Source: Parachlamydiaceae bacterium
Lineage (GTDB): Bacteria; Chlamydiota; Chlamydiia; Chlamydiales; Parachlamydiaceae
Direction: 5' to 3'
Assembly (NCBI GenBank): GCA_003164155.1
Contig: PLSG01000012.1
Span: 1 to 5,915 of the forward strand
DNA: 5,915 nt
Position numbers and translations under genes: made by a program. The notes below the pieces were generated by a model. That model saw only the letters and a list, made by a program, of their open reading frames with translations, searched no databases and was not told the origin of the DNA. Position 1 is the stretch's first letter; each line of letters opens with the position of its first letter. Below are positions 1 to 5,915 of this stretch, one piece after another.

Positions 1-1800
1 TTTGTCAGCGCATTAAGTCCTCAGGGTTCTATGCAAACAGATGCAGAGGGCAATATTGTCGTAAAATCTGATGGCAGAATTTGGTACTTATACCAGGGCG
101 AAGTGACTGAAAAGGTTTTTTCCTTAAAGCTGCAAGAAAAAATATCGGAATCGTTGCTGCCCATCCTATCACAAGTGGAAAAGGAATCGGGCGCGGAAGT
201 TTTGCGCCTGGGGGCTGCCTTCTACGCCTCTGCCGGAGCGCAACAAGCCCAGAGTGAAATTTCAAAGATCGGCCTCATTTCAACCTTGGGCATCATCTTA
301 ATTCTGCTTTTGATTTTTCGTGCGCCAAATCCTATTTTGCTCGCTTTCACAGTAGTCTCGAGCGGCTTGTTGTGTGGCTTAGCCACATGCCTATATATCT
401 ACGGATCAATTCATATTTTAGCGCTGATTTTTGGCTGCAGCCTGATCGGAGTGGCTGTCGACTATGCTCTGCATTATTATTGTGCTAGTTTCAAGCCTAT
501 AGATCGTTTCCGCATCCTCTTGTTGCTATTGCCTGCCATGCCTCTGGGAGTATTAACCTCCTCCATCGGTTATGGAGCCTTAATTGTGGCCCCATTTCCC
601 GGAATCCAACAGATGGCGGTCTTGGCCTGCGTGGGTTTACTTTGCACCTTTATCAGCATCAGCGCCTGGGGACCCTATTTTATTAAGTCGGAAGAGAGGA
701 GGGCTCCGCTGCTCGTAGAGAAGAGCCAGCAGTGCATGGAGAAGCTCGCCGCCCTAGGGTCAAAAAAGCACCTAAAACCCATTATGTCGACCATGCTCAT
801 CTCCGTCTTTTGCCTAGGCATTTGGACGTTGACATTTGACGACAACGTGCGCAACTTTCAATCGATGGATCCCCAGCTTAAAAGCCAAGAGGAACGCATC
901 AAGGGCATGATGAATTTTGATAACTCCACAAAATTCCTGGCGGTTAGCGGCCCGCATATTGAAAGCATTCTACAGGTGGCAGAAGCCACTACTCAAAAGC
1001 TAGATAAGATGGGCATTAGCTATCGCTCACTTTCGGAACTAGTGCCTTCCCAAAAGCGCCAACTGGAAAACGCGCATGACAAGTTGAAATTTTCTGAAGC
1101 CCATTTCGACGCCATCGCCAATTTGCTGGGTATAAACGAACCTTTCAACTCTACCGAAGCCGGCTTTGGGAGTCAGGCTTTAATTGCCGATGCAAAATTC
1201 ATGCATAGATTACCCACAGGCTGGAAGGAACTTGTGCATGTGGCAGATGACGGTTTGATGACTGGCCGGATTATGATCAATGGCACAGTTGATGCCCGCA
1301 AAATCTGTGACTTTCCAGGTACGACGTATGTCGACCCTGTCGACGAATACTCGAAGGTGTTTGCCTCTTATCGCCAAGTGATGATGTTAATGGTGGCAGG
1401 CCTCCTATCGGGATTTGCTTTGATGCTAACCTTTAGTCAGGGTATTCGTGCGGCCATGGCCATCATCTCGCCGATTTTGCTTTCTATCCTAACCACCATA
1501 GGCATTATAGGTGTACTTGAGATAGGATTTTCCATGTTCCACGCCATGGGACTCATCTTGGTCTTATGCATAGGCATCGACTACGCTCTCTTCTTATATT
1601 GGCGCAAACCTGGTGAAAAAGGGCTCCTATTGCTAGGCAATGCCTTGGCAGCCATTACAACCATTTTATCTTTTGGCCTTTTGGCTTTAAGCACCACCAA
1701 AGCGGTAAACAGTTTTGGCATGACAGTGTTTATTGGAATCGTCCTTAACATTTTTATCACCACACTTTTTTTGGGTAATGCAAAATGCAAAAAAGCTTAA
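1..1800 (+). CDS. MMPL/RND-family transporter of an aryl polyene cluster (5' partial)
   Basis: The frame is open from base 1, so the gene begins upstream and the ATG at 31 is internal. About 599 residues are visible; family members are roughly 770-800, so TM1 and much of the first periplasmic domain are missing. Counting codons from base 1, hydrophobic helices start near residue 90 (TM2), then TM3-TM6 to about residue 226, TM7 near 262-278, a soluble periplasmic domain of about 180 residues, and TM8-TM12 to the C terminus. The repeated half-motifs GVAVDYALHYY (Asp154-Tyr155, TM4) and GIDYALFLYW (Asp527-Tyr528, TM10) match the Asp-Tyr proton-relay pairs known in MmpL3. It probably uses proton motive force to move the lipid-linked polyene or its precursor out of the inner membrane; the cargo is inferred from the neighbours. 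The stop overlaps the lipoprotein gene by 16 bases. Confidence 0.9.
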   Translation, partial: FVSALSPQGSMQTDAEGNIVVKSDGRIWYLYQGEVTEKVFSLKLQEKISESLLPILSQVEKESGAEVLRLGAAFYASAGAQQAQSEISKIGLISTLGIILILLLIFRAPNPILLAFTVVSSGLLCGLATCLYIYGSIHILALIFGCSLIGVAVDYALHYYCASFKPIDRFRILLLLLPAMPLGVLTSSIGYGALIVAPFPGIQQMAVLACVGLLCTFISISAWGPYFIKSEERRAPLLVEKSQQCMEKLAALGSKKHLKPIMSTMLISVFCLGIWTLTFDDNVRNFQSMDPQLKSQEERIKGMMNFDNSTKFLAVSGPHIESILQVAEATTQKLDKMGISYRSLSELVPSQKRQLENAHDKLKFSEAHFDAIANLLGINEPFNSTEAGFGSQALIADAKFMHRLPTGWKELVHVADDGLMTGRIMINGTVDARKICDFPGTTYVDPVDEYSKVFASYRQVMMLMVAGLLSGFALMLTFSQGIRAAMAIISPILLSILTTIGIIGVLEIGFSMFHAMGLILVLCIGIDYALFLYWRKPGEKGLLLLGNALAAITTILSFGLLALSTTKAVNSFGMTVFIGIVLNIFITTLFLGNAKCKKA

Positions 1801-2378
1801 TTTTATGGCTGGTAGTGGTCTTTATTTTTACCGGGTGCGCAGCAAGCCGAGTTTCTAGTGAAGCTTCATTTCAGATAGCAGCTAAACCTGCACTTGGTTC
1901 GACGACTTATTTTCACAAGGCCAACATCTGGCCTCTTAAAAATAAGGGCATTTATTTGCAAAAAATTACCGCTACGGTAAAGGGAAAACAGCATTCTTTC
2001 TCAATTCATTTGACATTGGACGATTATATGCTCGAGGCTATTGCCTTTAATGACATGGTCGGGCGTTTATATAGCCTGAAATGGACTCCTCAAGGTGTTG
2101 AATGGGAAGGTTCTGCCTACATTCCAAAGTTTATCATGCCCGAAAATATCATAGCCGATTTCTTAATGGTTCATCTGCCGGCCAAACAGCTAGAGGGCAT
2201 TTTACAGGGGGCGCAAGTCTTTGAACAGGCTGAAGGGTCAGGTAAAATCAGATATGTAAGGGGGCGTGAAGTTCGCACGATCACCTACGAAAATCCATTG
2301 GGAGCTATGTGGGGGCATGTGGTCATCCATAATCTGGTCCTCGGCTATAAACTCGATATTCAAACGGTGAGACAATGA
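1785..2378 (+). CDS. DUF3261-like outer-membrane lipoprotein of an aryl polyene cluster
   Basis: This 197-residue protein starts with a short lipoprotein signal: Lys3, a hydrophobic stretch at 5-15, and a lipobox FTGC with the acylated Cys at 18. Phe at -3 is less usual than Leu but acceptable. Residue +2 after the Cys is Ala, not Asp, which favours export to the outer membrane. The mature part (~180 residues) is mostly beta-rich, with no further membrane helix and no catalytic motif I recognise. A small DUF3261 lipoprotein sits between the exporter and ApeO in known APE clusters, so the family call rests on position, size and lipobox more than on residue-level recognition. The start is firm: an in-frame TAA at 1776-1778 leaves the ATG at 1785 as the first start. 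It overlaps the transporter gene by 16 bases and the next gene by 4 (ATGA). A role in accepting or anchoring the polyene lipid at the outer membrane is inference. Confidence 0.78.
   Translation: MQKSLILWLVVVFIFTGCAASRVSSEASFQIAAKPALGSTTYFHKANIWPLKNKGIYLQKITATVKGKQHSFSIHLTLDDYMLEAIAFNDMVGRLYSLKWTPQGVEWEGSAYIPKFIMPENIIADFLMVHLPAKQLEGILQGAQVFEQAEGSGKIRYVRGREVRTITYENPLGAMWGHVVIHNLVLGYKLDIQTVRQ
2366..2371 (+). promoter_or_regulatory. Ribosome binding site of the ApeO-ApeP fusion gene
   Basis: GGTGAG lies three bases before the ATG at 2375, inside the end of the lipoprotein gene. It is a modest, closely spaced Shine-Dalgarno match. With the ATGA overlap of stop and start, translation of the fusion gene is probably coupled to that of the lipoprotein. 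Confidence 0.45.
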
Positions 2379-4012
2379 GGCCGGTTTACTTATCAGCCTT
2401 GGGCATTGCCTGCGCCCTTGGACGAGGAAAGCAAGCGGTGGCGAAAGCTTTGTTTCAGGGTGGCTCCTCGCTAATCAGAGCAGAATGGCCATTGTTTTCG
2501 GGTAAAACCGTGCCCGTGGCTAAAGTGCCTTTTGAGCTACCGGAAGTTCCAGCGGAATTGATGGCCTTGAGTTCTAGAAATAACAAGCTCCTCAAGCTGG
2601 CACTCGATGAGATTCTACCTGAAATCGAAAAATCGATCGCTAAATATGGTTCTTCGCGCGTGGGTATTGTCATGGCCACCAGCACCTCGGGAATGTTTGA
2701 AAAAGAACAGACCTGCTTGCATAAGCATCGCACGGGTGATGACTTGAATGCATACCACTACGCGCAATCTGAAATCTCGAGCCCTTCTTTGTTTGCATCC
2801 CAATATCTTGCCGTACATGGCCCTGCCTATACAATTTCAACGGCTTGTTCATCCTCAGCCAAAGCAATCTGTGCGGCCAAAAGATTGATCGCCGCGGGCA
2901 TTTGCGATGCGGTGGTTGTGGGCGGAGTTGACACTTTGTGCGGCCTGACTTTAAATGGGTTTGATTCACTAGCGCTGCTGTCAAAGCAGGTCTGCAATCC
3001 GTTCAGCAAGAATAGAGACGGTATTATGATCGGCGAAGGGGCGGCAGTATTTTTAGCCTCCCACGATGGCACATGTGCCGACATTGAATTGAGCGGCTGC
3101 GGCGAATCATCGGATGCCTATCACATCAGCTGTCCCGAACCGGATGGCATGGGGGCCCAAGCGGCAATTGTCGAAGCCCTGTGCATGGCCGGCCTTGTGC
3201 CAGAAGAGGTCTGCTACATCAATTTGCACGGTACGGGTACATCTTTAAACGATGCTATGGAAAGTGTCAGCATTAACCGCATCTTCGGAGCTAAACTGCC
3301 CTGTAGTTCTACTAAAGCCTTGACTGGGCATGTCTTAGGTGCCTCAGGGATAATTGAAGCGGCCTTTCTTTGGCTGGCATTGTCTGGCGAATCTCATGGA
3401 AAAATCCCTCTCCCAGCACATGTGTGGGATGGCGTGGCAGATCCCGATCTGCCTCCCATCAATTTGTGCGGCTATGCCGAGTTTGTTTCTCCGGTCAATG
3501 GAGTTTATGCCCTAATGAGCAATTCCTTTGCCTTTGGGGGCAGCAATGTCAGCCTCATTCTTAAGAAGGGGAATAAGGCCGTAGATTGCCCTCTCGACGA
3601 AATCCTCCCACATAGATCTCCCATGGTATTAATCGATCGCGTGATTGCATATCAGGACGATTATATTCATTGCCAAGTGACCATTAACGGCGATTCTCCG
3701 TTTTGTGAGAATGGCGCGGTGCCTTCCTATATCGCCATGGAATACATGGCACAAGCGATTGCGGCTTGGAGCGGCCTCATGGCTAAGGGACGTGGAGAAA
3801 CGGCAAAAATTGGCTTCTTACTGGGTGCTAGGCGTTTGGAGTTACAGGTGCTCGAATTCAAAAAGGGGGAGGTTTTGGATGTTTACGGGAAGGTTCAATA
3901 CCTGGATGGCCAAATGGCTGCATTTGATTGCTGGGTCGAGGTTGTAGGTGCGCGCGTGGTGCATGCCGGAATAAATGTATACCAAGGGATGGGAGGAGTT
4001 GATGGAAAATAA
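2375..4012 (+). CDS. apeO-apeP: Ketosynthase-dehydratase fusion, ApeO-ApeP type, aryl polyene chain elongation
   Basis: One 545-residue protein with two enzymes. Residues 1-396 are a FabF-like 3-ketoacyl-ACP synthase: nucleophile Cys158 in STACSSSAKA, His285 in NLHGTGTSLND, Lys314 and His319 in STKALTGHVLGASG, and the C-terminal NSFAFGGSNVSLIL at 383-396. It should condense malonyl-ACP with the growing polyene chain; in studied systems ApeO pairs with the chain-length-factor-like ApeC. Residues ~406-540 form a hotdog fold dehydratase-like domain of ApeP type, with LPHRSPMVLIDRV at 411-423 (FabZ-like) and MEYMAQAIAAWSG from 455, where Glu456 aligns with the FabZ catalytic Glu. No His occupies the usual catalytic position upstream of it. 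ApeO and ApeP are normally separate neighbouring genes, as I recall. Here no stop and no in-frame start lie between the domains. The order KS, DH, KR, KS supports the assignment. It overlaps the ketoreductase gene by 11 bases. Confidence 0.9.
   Translation: MRPVYLSALGIACALGRGKQAVAKALFQGGSSLIRAEWPLFSGKTVPVAKVPFELPEVPAELMALSSRNNKLLKLALDEILPEIEKSIAKYGSSRVGIVMATSTSGMFEKEQTCLHKHRTGDDLNAYHYAQSEISSPSLFASQYLAVHGPAYTISTACSSSAKAICAAKRLIAAGICDAVVVGGVDTLCGLTLNGFDSLALLSKQVCNPFSKNRDGIMIGEGAAVFLASHDGTCADIELSGCGESSDAYHISCPEPDGMGAQAAIVEALCMAGLVPEEVCYINLHGTGTSLNDAMESVSINRIFGAKLPCSSTKALTGHVLGASGIIEAAFLWLALSGESHGKIPLPAHVWDGVADPDLPPINLCGYAEFVSPVNGVYALMSNSFAFGGSNVSLILKKGNKAVDCPLDEILPHRSPMVLIDRVIAYQDDYIHCQVTINGDSPFCENGAVPSYIAMEYMAQAIAAWSGLMAKGRGETAKIGFLLGARRLELQVLEFKKGEVLDVYGKVQYLDGQMAAFDCWVEVVGARVVHAGINVYQGMGGVDGK
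3563..3592 (+). other. Domain junction of the ketosynthase-dehydratase fusion
   Basis: The ketosynthase fold ends at Leu396 and the dehydratase domain begins near Pro406, leaving a charged, roughly nine-residue linker (K397 to C405). The junction DNA contains a Shine-Dalgarno-like AAGGGG (3566-3571), an out-of-frame TAA (3574-3576) and an out-of-frame TAG (3582-3584). No ATG, GTG or TTG exists in the reading frame at the junction; the first in-frame Met is 417, inside the conserved LPHRSPM motif. This layout could be the remnant of a former gene boundary, but such short signals also arise by chance. Confidence 0.5.
3991..3998 (+). promoter_or_regulatory. Ribosome binding site that sets the ketoreductase start
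   Basis: GGGAGGAG is a strong Shine-Dalgarno match ending three bases before the ATG at 4002. It lies between two possible in-frame starts (3975 and 4002), so it selects the downstream one. It sits within the last codons of the fusion gene, so the two genes are probably translationally coupled. Confidence 0.75.
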
Positions 4013-4730
4013 GTGGGCCATGATTACGGGCGCCAGTAAGGGGATCGGGAGGGCTATCGCCATAGCAGCCGCAAAAGCTGGGTATGATGTGGTGGTTCAT
4101 TATGGCAAAGATCAAGCGGGTGCTTTGGAAACTTTGGCGCAAGTGCTGGCCTTGGGCGTGAAAGGTCGGTTGTTATGTTTTGATATTTCTGACCGCGCAG
4201 AGTGCAAGGCGCGTTTAATGGCAGATATCGCCGAGCACGGAATCTACTATGGAGCGGTGTTGAATGCGGGAATTGCCCGAGATAATGCCTTTCCGGCTTT
4301 GACGGATGACGATTGGGACAAAGTCATCCATACCAATCTGGATGGATTTTATAACGTGCTGAAGCCAATCGTCATGCCTATGGTGCAATCCCGAAAACCT
4401 GGTAGAATCGTGACTCTTTCGTCTGTTTCGGGTCTAATGGGAAATCGCGGCCAGACTAACTACAGCGCAGCCAAAGCTGGTATTATCGGCGCAACCAAGG
4501 CTTTGGCGGTTGAACTTGCCAAAAGAAACATAACGGTCAACTGCGTAGCTCCTGGGGCTATTGAGACGCAGATGACTTGCGATCTACCGCTTGAAGAGGT
4601 CCAAAAGGCAATTCCACTGCGCCGGCTGGGTAAGCCCGAAGAAGTGGCGGCCACAGTGGTGTTTTTATTATCAGAAGGTGCTAGCTACATCACCAGGCAA
4701 GTTATTTCGGTCAATGGAGGGTTAATCTAA
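4002..4730 (+). CDS. apeQ: 3-ketoacyl-ACP reductase, FabG-like SDR, ApeQ type
   Basis: This 242-residue short-chain dehydrogenase reduces the 3-keto group on the ACP-bound polyene intermediate with NADPH, before dehydration. Numbered from the ATG at 4002, the cofactor-binding TGASKGIG is at 9-16, Asp61 follows the strand that normally contacts adenine, and NAG is at 88-90, preceded by Leu rather than the second Asn common in FabG. The catalytic tetrad is Asn112, Ser141, Tyr154 and Lys158 (YSAAK), with the usual Ser-Tyr spacing of 13. The C terminus reads YITRQVISVNGGLI, close to FabG. A longer frame opens at 3975, but the 4002 start has the better ribosome binding site, gives the usual FabG length (~244) and puts the first strand at the N terminus. 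The context between ApeO-ApeP and ApeR argues for ApeQ rather than housekeeping FabG. Its stop overlaps the next start as TAATG. Confidence 0.92.
   Translation: MENKWAMITGASKGIGRAIAIAAAKAGYDVVVHYGKDQAGALETLAQVLALGVKGRLLCFDISDRAECKARLMADIAEHGIYYGAVLNAGIARDNAFPALTDDDWDKVIHTNLDGFYNVLKPIVMPMVQSRKPGRIVTLSSVSGLMGNRGQTNYSAAKAGIIGATKALAVELAKRNITVNCVAPGAIETQMTCDLPLEEVQKAIPLRRLGKPEEVAATVVFLLSEGASYITRQVISVNGGLI
4716..4721 (+). promoter_or_regulatory. Ribosome binding site of the ApeR-type ketosynthase gene
   Basis: GGAGGG lies eight bases before the ATG at 4730, an ideal spacing, and is inside the end of the ketoreductase gene. It supports the TAATG start at 4730 over the internal ATG at 4754. Confidence 0.7.
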
Positions 4731-5915
4731 TGCGCCGTGTCGTTATTACGGGAATGAGTGGAGTGACTTCGCTTGGCCATACTTGGCCAGAAATTCAAGA
4801 GAATATGCGCAAAGGGATCACCGGCACGCGCCATATGCCTGAGTGGGCCGATATCAAGGGGATGAACACACAGCTGGGCGCTCCTATTCAGAAACTGGAT
4901 CTAAAGGGGCGGTGGCCACGTAAAAAGACGCGCAGCATGGGTCCCGTGGCGCTGTATGCGATCTATGCGACCGAACAGGCTCTGCTAGCCGCCGGCTTGT
5001 CTGAGCACCCGATCTTGCATTCCGGAAGGGCTGGAGTGGCTTATGGATCGAGCTTCGGCAGTCCGGGGCCTATGACAGAATTTGCCGAGTTGCTCTTTCA
5101 CCGCAGTCTGGAGAAGCTGACTGCCACCAGCTATATTCGCATGATGAGCCACACCGCCGCTGTCAACATAGGCTTGTTCTGGGGCCTGCAAGGACGCATT
5201 ATCCCGACTTCAACGGCTTGCACGTCCGGCAGCATGGCCATTGGCTATGGAGCAGAAGCCATTCGCTATGGATTGCAGGAGGTGGTGATTGCGGGCGGCG
5301 CAGAGGAGATCTGCCCATCTATGGCTTCCATCTTCGATACGCTCTATGCCACCAGTACTCTCAATCATGACCCTAAGTCTACCCCACGTCCTTTTGATAG
5401 GGATCGCGATGGTTTAGTGATCGGCGAAGGAGCAGCTACGCTGATCTTAGAAGAATATGAACATGCGCTAGCTCGCGGAGCTACCATATATGCTGAAATT
5501 GTAGGCTTTGCGACCAACACGGACGGCAACCATGTCACCCAACCCACCTCCGCAACGATCGAAAGAGCTATGCGCCTGGCTCTAAAAGATGCTAACTTGG
5601 AACCCGAAGAGATTGGTTTTGTCAATGGGCATGGGACGGCCACAGAGTTTGGCGATATTGCAGAAGCTGCCGCTACGCATGCTGTGTTTAGCCACAAAGT
5701 GCCTTTTCATTCCCTAAAAAGCTATTTCGGCCATACCCTAGGGGCTTGCGGCGCCATAGAGGCCTGGCTAGGCGTCGAAATGAAGCGGCACAACTGGTTT
5801 CCTCCCACCGCAAACCTAAAGGCTGTCGACCCTAGATGCGCACCTCTCGATTACGTCATGCATGCCGCCCGCAACCTGCAAGTGCAATATCTGATGAGCA
5901 ACAACTTCGCCTTCG
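4730..5915 (+). CDS. apeR: 3-ketoacyl-ACP synthase, FabF-like, ApeR type (3' partial)
   Basis: 395 codons are visible and the frame runs off the window end at the conserved NNFAFG motif, so about 10-20 residues are missing from a ~410-residue ketosynthase. The active site is complete: Cys164 in STACTSGSMA, His301 in NGHGTATEFGD, Lys330 and His335 in SLKSYFGHTLGACG. The spacing is like E. coli FabF (Cys163, His303, His340). The N terminus MRRVVITGMSGVTSLG and the MPEW segment fit the ApeR group. In the Xenorhabdus APE system ApeR is a homodimeric ketosynthase linked to the first condensation on the aryl starter; that role is carried over by similarity and gene order. An ordinary FabF is the alternative, but the arrangement next to ApeQ and ApeO-ApeP makes it unlikely. 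It is the second intact ketosynthase here, so neither is the Cys-lacking ApeC partner. Confidence 0.9.
   Translation, partial: MRRVVITGMSGVTSLGHTWPEIQENMRKGITGTRHMPEWADIKGMNTQLGAPIQKLDLKGRWPRKKTRSMGPVALYAIYATEQALLAAGLSEHPILHSGRAGVAYGSSFGSPGPMTEFAELLFHRSLEKLTATSYIRMMSHTAAVNIGLFWGLQGRIIPTSTACTSGSMAIGYGAEAIRYGLQEVVIAGGAEEICPSMASIFDTLYATSTLNHDPKSTPRPFDRDRDGLVIGEGAATLILEEYEHALARGATIYAEIVGFATNTDGNHVTQPTSATIERAMRLALKDANLEPEEIGFVNGHGTATEFGDIAEAAATHAVFSHKVPFHSLKSYFGHTLGACGAIEAWLGVEMKRHNWFPPTANLKAVDPRCAPLDYVMHAARNLQVQYLMSNNFAF

Noticed and set aside
31..33. ATG at 31 as the true start of the transporter
   Set aside because: The frame is open back to base 1, no good ribosome binding site precedes it, and a start there would delete TM1 and much of the first periplasmic domain.
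29..265. Antisense frame of 78 codons opposite the transporter gene
   Set aside because: It lies opposite a strongly supported coding region, has a proline/arginine-rich composition typical of a complement-strand frame, and shows no recognisable motif.
2455..3084. Several overlapping antisense frames of 67-104 codons opposite the ketosynthase
   Set aside because: They overlap one another and a ketosynthase with full catalytic motifs, resemble no known protein, and have no evident ribosome binding site.
3370..3947. Two + strand frames (3370-3564 and 3705-3947) in another phase within the fusion gene
   Set aside because: Their residues are Trp/Arg/Ser-rich shifted readings of conserved ketosynthase and hotdog sequence, and the main frame is uninterrupted.
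3975..4001. Upstream ATG at 3975 as the ketoreductase start
   Set aside because: It would add nine residues not found in FabG proteins, and the strong ribosome binding site at 3991-3998 lies downstream of it, pointing to the ATG at 4002.
1..5915. tRNA, rRNA, CRISPR array, insertion sequence, terminator hairpin or promoter within the window
   Set aside because: The sequence is coding almost base for base. I saw no regularly spaced repeats, no transposase motif, no inverted terminal repeats and no GC-rich hairpin followed by a T run at a gene end.

Overview
The window is a stretch of a Gram-negative aryl polyene (APE) pigment biosynthesis cluster. All five reading frames lie on the + strand, overlap end to end and leave no intergenic space. 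The gene order matches the end of the APE clusters described from Enterobacterales and Xenorhabdus as I recall them: MMPL/RND exporter, DUF3261-like lipoprotein, ketosynthase ApeO, dehydratase ApeP, ketoreductase ApeQ, ketosynthase ApeR. The envelope genes (a 12-helix RND-type transporter and a lipobox protein) point to a diderm host. By eye the base composition is close to 50% GC. The tetramer CTAG is fairly common, which is unlike typical Enterobacteriaceae. The phylum cannot be fixed from this sequence.

Layout. Positions 1-1800 hold the C-terminal ~600 residues of an MMPL-type transporter whose start lies upstream. Positions 1785-2378 encode a small outer-membrane-type lipoprotein. Positions 2375-4012 encode one polypeptide with a complete ketosynthase followed directly by a hotdog dehydratase-like domain (ApeO and ApeP fused). 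Positions 4002-4730 encode a FabG-like ketoreductase (ApeQ), starting at an internal ATG with a strong ribosome binding site. Positions 4730 to the window end encode a second, catalytically complete ketosynthase (ApeR) cut off a few residues short of its C terminus.

How they work together. In the APE pathway an aryl starter on an acyl carrier protein is extended with malonyl units. Each cycle uses a ketosynthase (ApeR for early steps, ApeO with the chain-length-factor-like ApeC for later ones), the ketoreductase ApeQ and the ApeI:ApeP dehydratase, without enoyl reduction, so a conjugated polyene grows. The product is attached to a lipid and placed in the outer membrane; the transporter and lipoprotein are the likely transport part. 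The ACPs, ApeI, ApeC, the starter-forming enzymes and the acyl/glycosyl transferases are not in this window.

The most unusual feature is the in-frame ApeO-ApeP fusion. The linker is only about nine residues, and the dehydratase half has the catalytic Glu but no candidate catalytic His. The rest is ordinary for this pathway.
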